A stretch of DNA of 6,629 nt from Rubrobacter sp. GTDB taxonomy: Bacteria; Actinomycetota; Rubrobacteria; Rubrobacterales; Rubrobacteraceae. Below are positions 5,656 through 6,629 of this stretch, piece after piece. Below the pieces are notes generated by a model. It saw only the letters and a list, made by a program, of their open reading frames with translations. It did no database searches and had not been told where the DNA came from. The DNA lies in NCBI GenBank assembly GCA_016781705.1, contig JADDPV010000156.1, positions 1 through 6,629 of the forward strand. The letters are read 5' to 3'. The stretch's first letter is position 1. The number at the start of each line of letters is the position of its first letter. Made by a program: the position numbers and the translations under genes.

Positions 5656-5695
5656 CCCAGCCCGCGTCCCTCGGGAAGGTCGAATGCCGGAAGGT

Positions 5696-6328
5696 TCAGC
5701 TTATCTGGTACGCGAAGACGAGGTTCATGTGCGACGTCTCTCCGGTGGGGAATGGCTGGAACGCGTCGCTCATCTGCGCCAGCCTCCATTTCCCCTCTTT
5801 CTCGAGTGATTCTTGCTTCTCCTGGAAGCCTTCGTCCCGGTATACGTCATCCCGCACGCTGAAGATTGCCCAACCTCCGCTCCTGACGACCCTCACAAGC
5901 TCATCGAACGACTCGGGCGGGGCGTGGCCGGTGGTGAAGACCCCCACGGAAATGGTGGCGGCGAAGCGGTCGTCGTCGAAACTCAGCCTTTCACCGAGCA
6001 CCATGCGGTGTAGCTCACGATAAGCGCCCTTCTCACGCGCCTTTTCGAGCATACCTTCGGAGAGGTCTATGCCTACCAGATCCTCGTAACCGAGCACCTT
6101 CAGAGTGTCGCCGAGGATCCCGGTACCCACTCCAGCGTCCAGTATGGTCCCGTCGGGTGGCACGTAGCGGCCCATGAACCCGGCCGCGACCGCGGGGGTC
6201 GCGTAACCGAGGCTTATCATGTCCCCTTCGTATTCCTGCGACCATTCGTCGTAGCCCTCCGCCAACTCCTGATTGTTCCGCGCCGAGTACACTCTTGCCA
6301 GCCGCTCGGACCTCTCGGAATCGTGCAC
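5696..6328 (-). CDS. Class I SAM-dependent methyltransferase, METTL27/WBSCR27-like
   Basis: This is a 210-residue soluble protein. A YDEWSQEYEGD segment (about 26-36) precedes the Rossmann core: motif I LDAGVGTGILG (63-73) binds S-adenosylmethionine, and VGIDLSEGMLEKARE (85-99) supplies the acidic Asp88 that should hold the ribose. Later strands include ISVGVFTTGH and LVRVVRSGGWAIFSVR, the post-motif strand typical of the fold. GIDLSxGMLxxAxxKGxYRxL with YDxW at the front resembles the METTL27 (WBSCR27) group, small enzymes with no settled substrate. In motif I Val67 replaces the Cys or Ser usual in DxG[C/S]GTG, which is tolerated in the fold. The longest frame starts at GTG 6385, but GTG 6328 has AAGGGAG (6340-6334) at 5 nt, while 6385 has none, so the shorter form is preferred. 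Other small-molecule methyltransferases are possible. Confidence 0.88.
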   Translation of the reverse strand: MHDSERSERLARVYSARNNQELAEGYDEWSQEYEGDMISLGYATPAVAAGFMGRYVPPDGTILDAGVGTGILGDTLKVLGYEDLVGIDLSEGMLEKAREKGAYRELHRMVLGERLSFDDDRFAATISVGVFTTGHAPPESFDELVRVVRSGGWAIFSVRDDVYRDEGFQEKQESLEKEGKWRLAQMSDAFQPFPTGETSHMNLVFAYQIS

Positions 6329-6629
6329 GCCTTCTCCCTTCTGTTCGCCGTGACCGCTTCGTCGCCTGGTGCAGTCCTCAGCCACATGTGGTCGCCGGGC
6401 TGCCTGCGGAGCGGGACCGCATCGCGCTATGCTACCTGCGAGACGCTTGCCGTTCCTGACGATGGGAACCCGCGCCGCGTACAGCGGCTTCTAATCAGTG
6501 CGGCGCTCCTGGAGGATGGACCTCAGGATGTCGGTGACGAGACGCCAGAAGAGAGGCAAATCCTAATCTACTCTTCTATATCTAGCTCTTGCGGCGCGTC
6601 GCCGGGATGACGCGGGCGGCGAGCCGGTA
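6329..6629. other. No convincing gene; upstream region of the methyltransferase
   Basis: This 301-bp stretch holds the Shine-Dalgarno site of the methyltransferase (AAGGGAG, minus, 6340-6334) and no clear promoter. A 95-codon plus-strand frame (6323-6610) lacks an RBS and protein-like composition. On minus, TTG 6559 opens a 22-codon frame ending at 6491 (LFWRLVTDILRSILQERR is its protein-like core); it may be chance or a gene scrap. An A/T-rich patch at 6558-6586 stands out from the GC-rich surroundings and could hold regulatory sites. GCGTC (6596-6600) and GACGC (6609-6613) form a short hairpin. Confidence 0.4.

Noticed and set aside
5508..6023. Plus-strand frame of 171 codons across the methyltransferase region
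   Set aside because: Serine-rich antisense of the methyltransferase and HAD remnant, with no RBS or family signature.
6491..6559. 22-codon minus-strand ORF from TTG 6559 as a small gene
   Set aside because: Protein-like composition but no usable RBS spacing and no recognised homologue; too short to support alone.

Overview
The window is high-GC bacterial DNA with G/C-ending codons, frequent GTG/TTG starts and short intergenic gaps. The protein style (acidic, Arg/Glu-rich) and gene content suggest an actinomycete, possibly Rubrobacter or a relative. That assignment is an impression from protein style and has not been checked by search.

Layout, left to right. (1) 1-53, minus: most of a tRNA-Arg(CCU), cut by the window edge, with its own promoter just upstream. 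(2) 54-423: divergent intergenic region holding a good sigma-70-type promoter (about 220-248) and a roughly 160-nt GC-rich leader. (3) 424-1338, plus: lipoprotein substrate-binding protein of the glycine betaine/proline (ProX/OpuAC) type, with no ATPase or permease partner here. (4) 1339-1505: a GC hairpin, then a possible 22-codon leader ORF whose stop overlaps the next start (TTGA). (5) 1506-4880, plus: a compact three-gene cluster of a nucleotidyltransferase-fold protein, a calcineurin-like metallophosphoesterase and a 12-TM APC-superfamily permease, spaced 16 and 14 nt apart with strong Shine-Dalgarno sites before genes two and three. (6) 4894-4974: a small hairpin and a long inverted repeat after the permease. 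(7) 4993-5655: a graveyard of two broken genes facing each other. On plus is the N-terminal stub of a choline-kinase/aminoglycoside-phosphotransferase-like gene; on minus is a HAD-family phosphatase with frameshifts, an internal loss and a missing 3' end. Their truncated 3' ends abut near 5150-5165, as if one deletion removed both tails. (8) 5696-6328, minus: an intact class I SAM-dependent methyltransferase resembling the METTL27/WBSCR27 group. (9) 6329-6629: no convincing gene.

The SBP would capture a quaternary-amine osmolyte outside the cell. The NTase-phosphoesterase-permease cluster looks co-transcribed and is the best candidate for an undescribed function: the first two enzymes could make and break a nucleotide-type modification or signal linked to uptake by the third, but this is inference from gene order alone. 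The kinase stub directly downstream of the permease suggests an ancestral uptake-and-phosphorylation unit that has decayed. No CRISPR array, insertion sequence, integrase or phage gene was seen.
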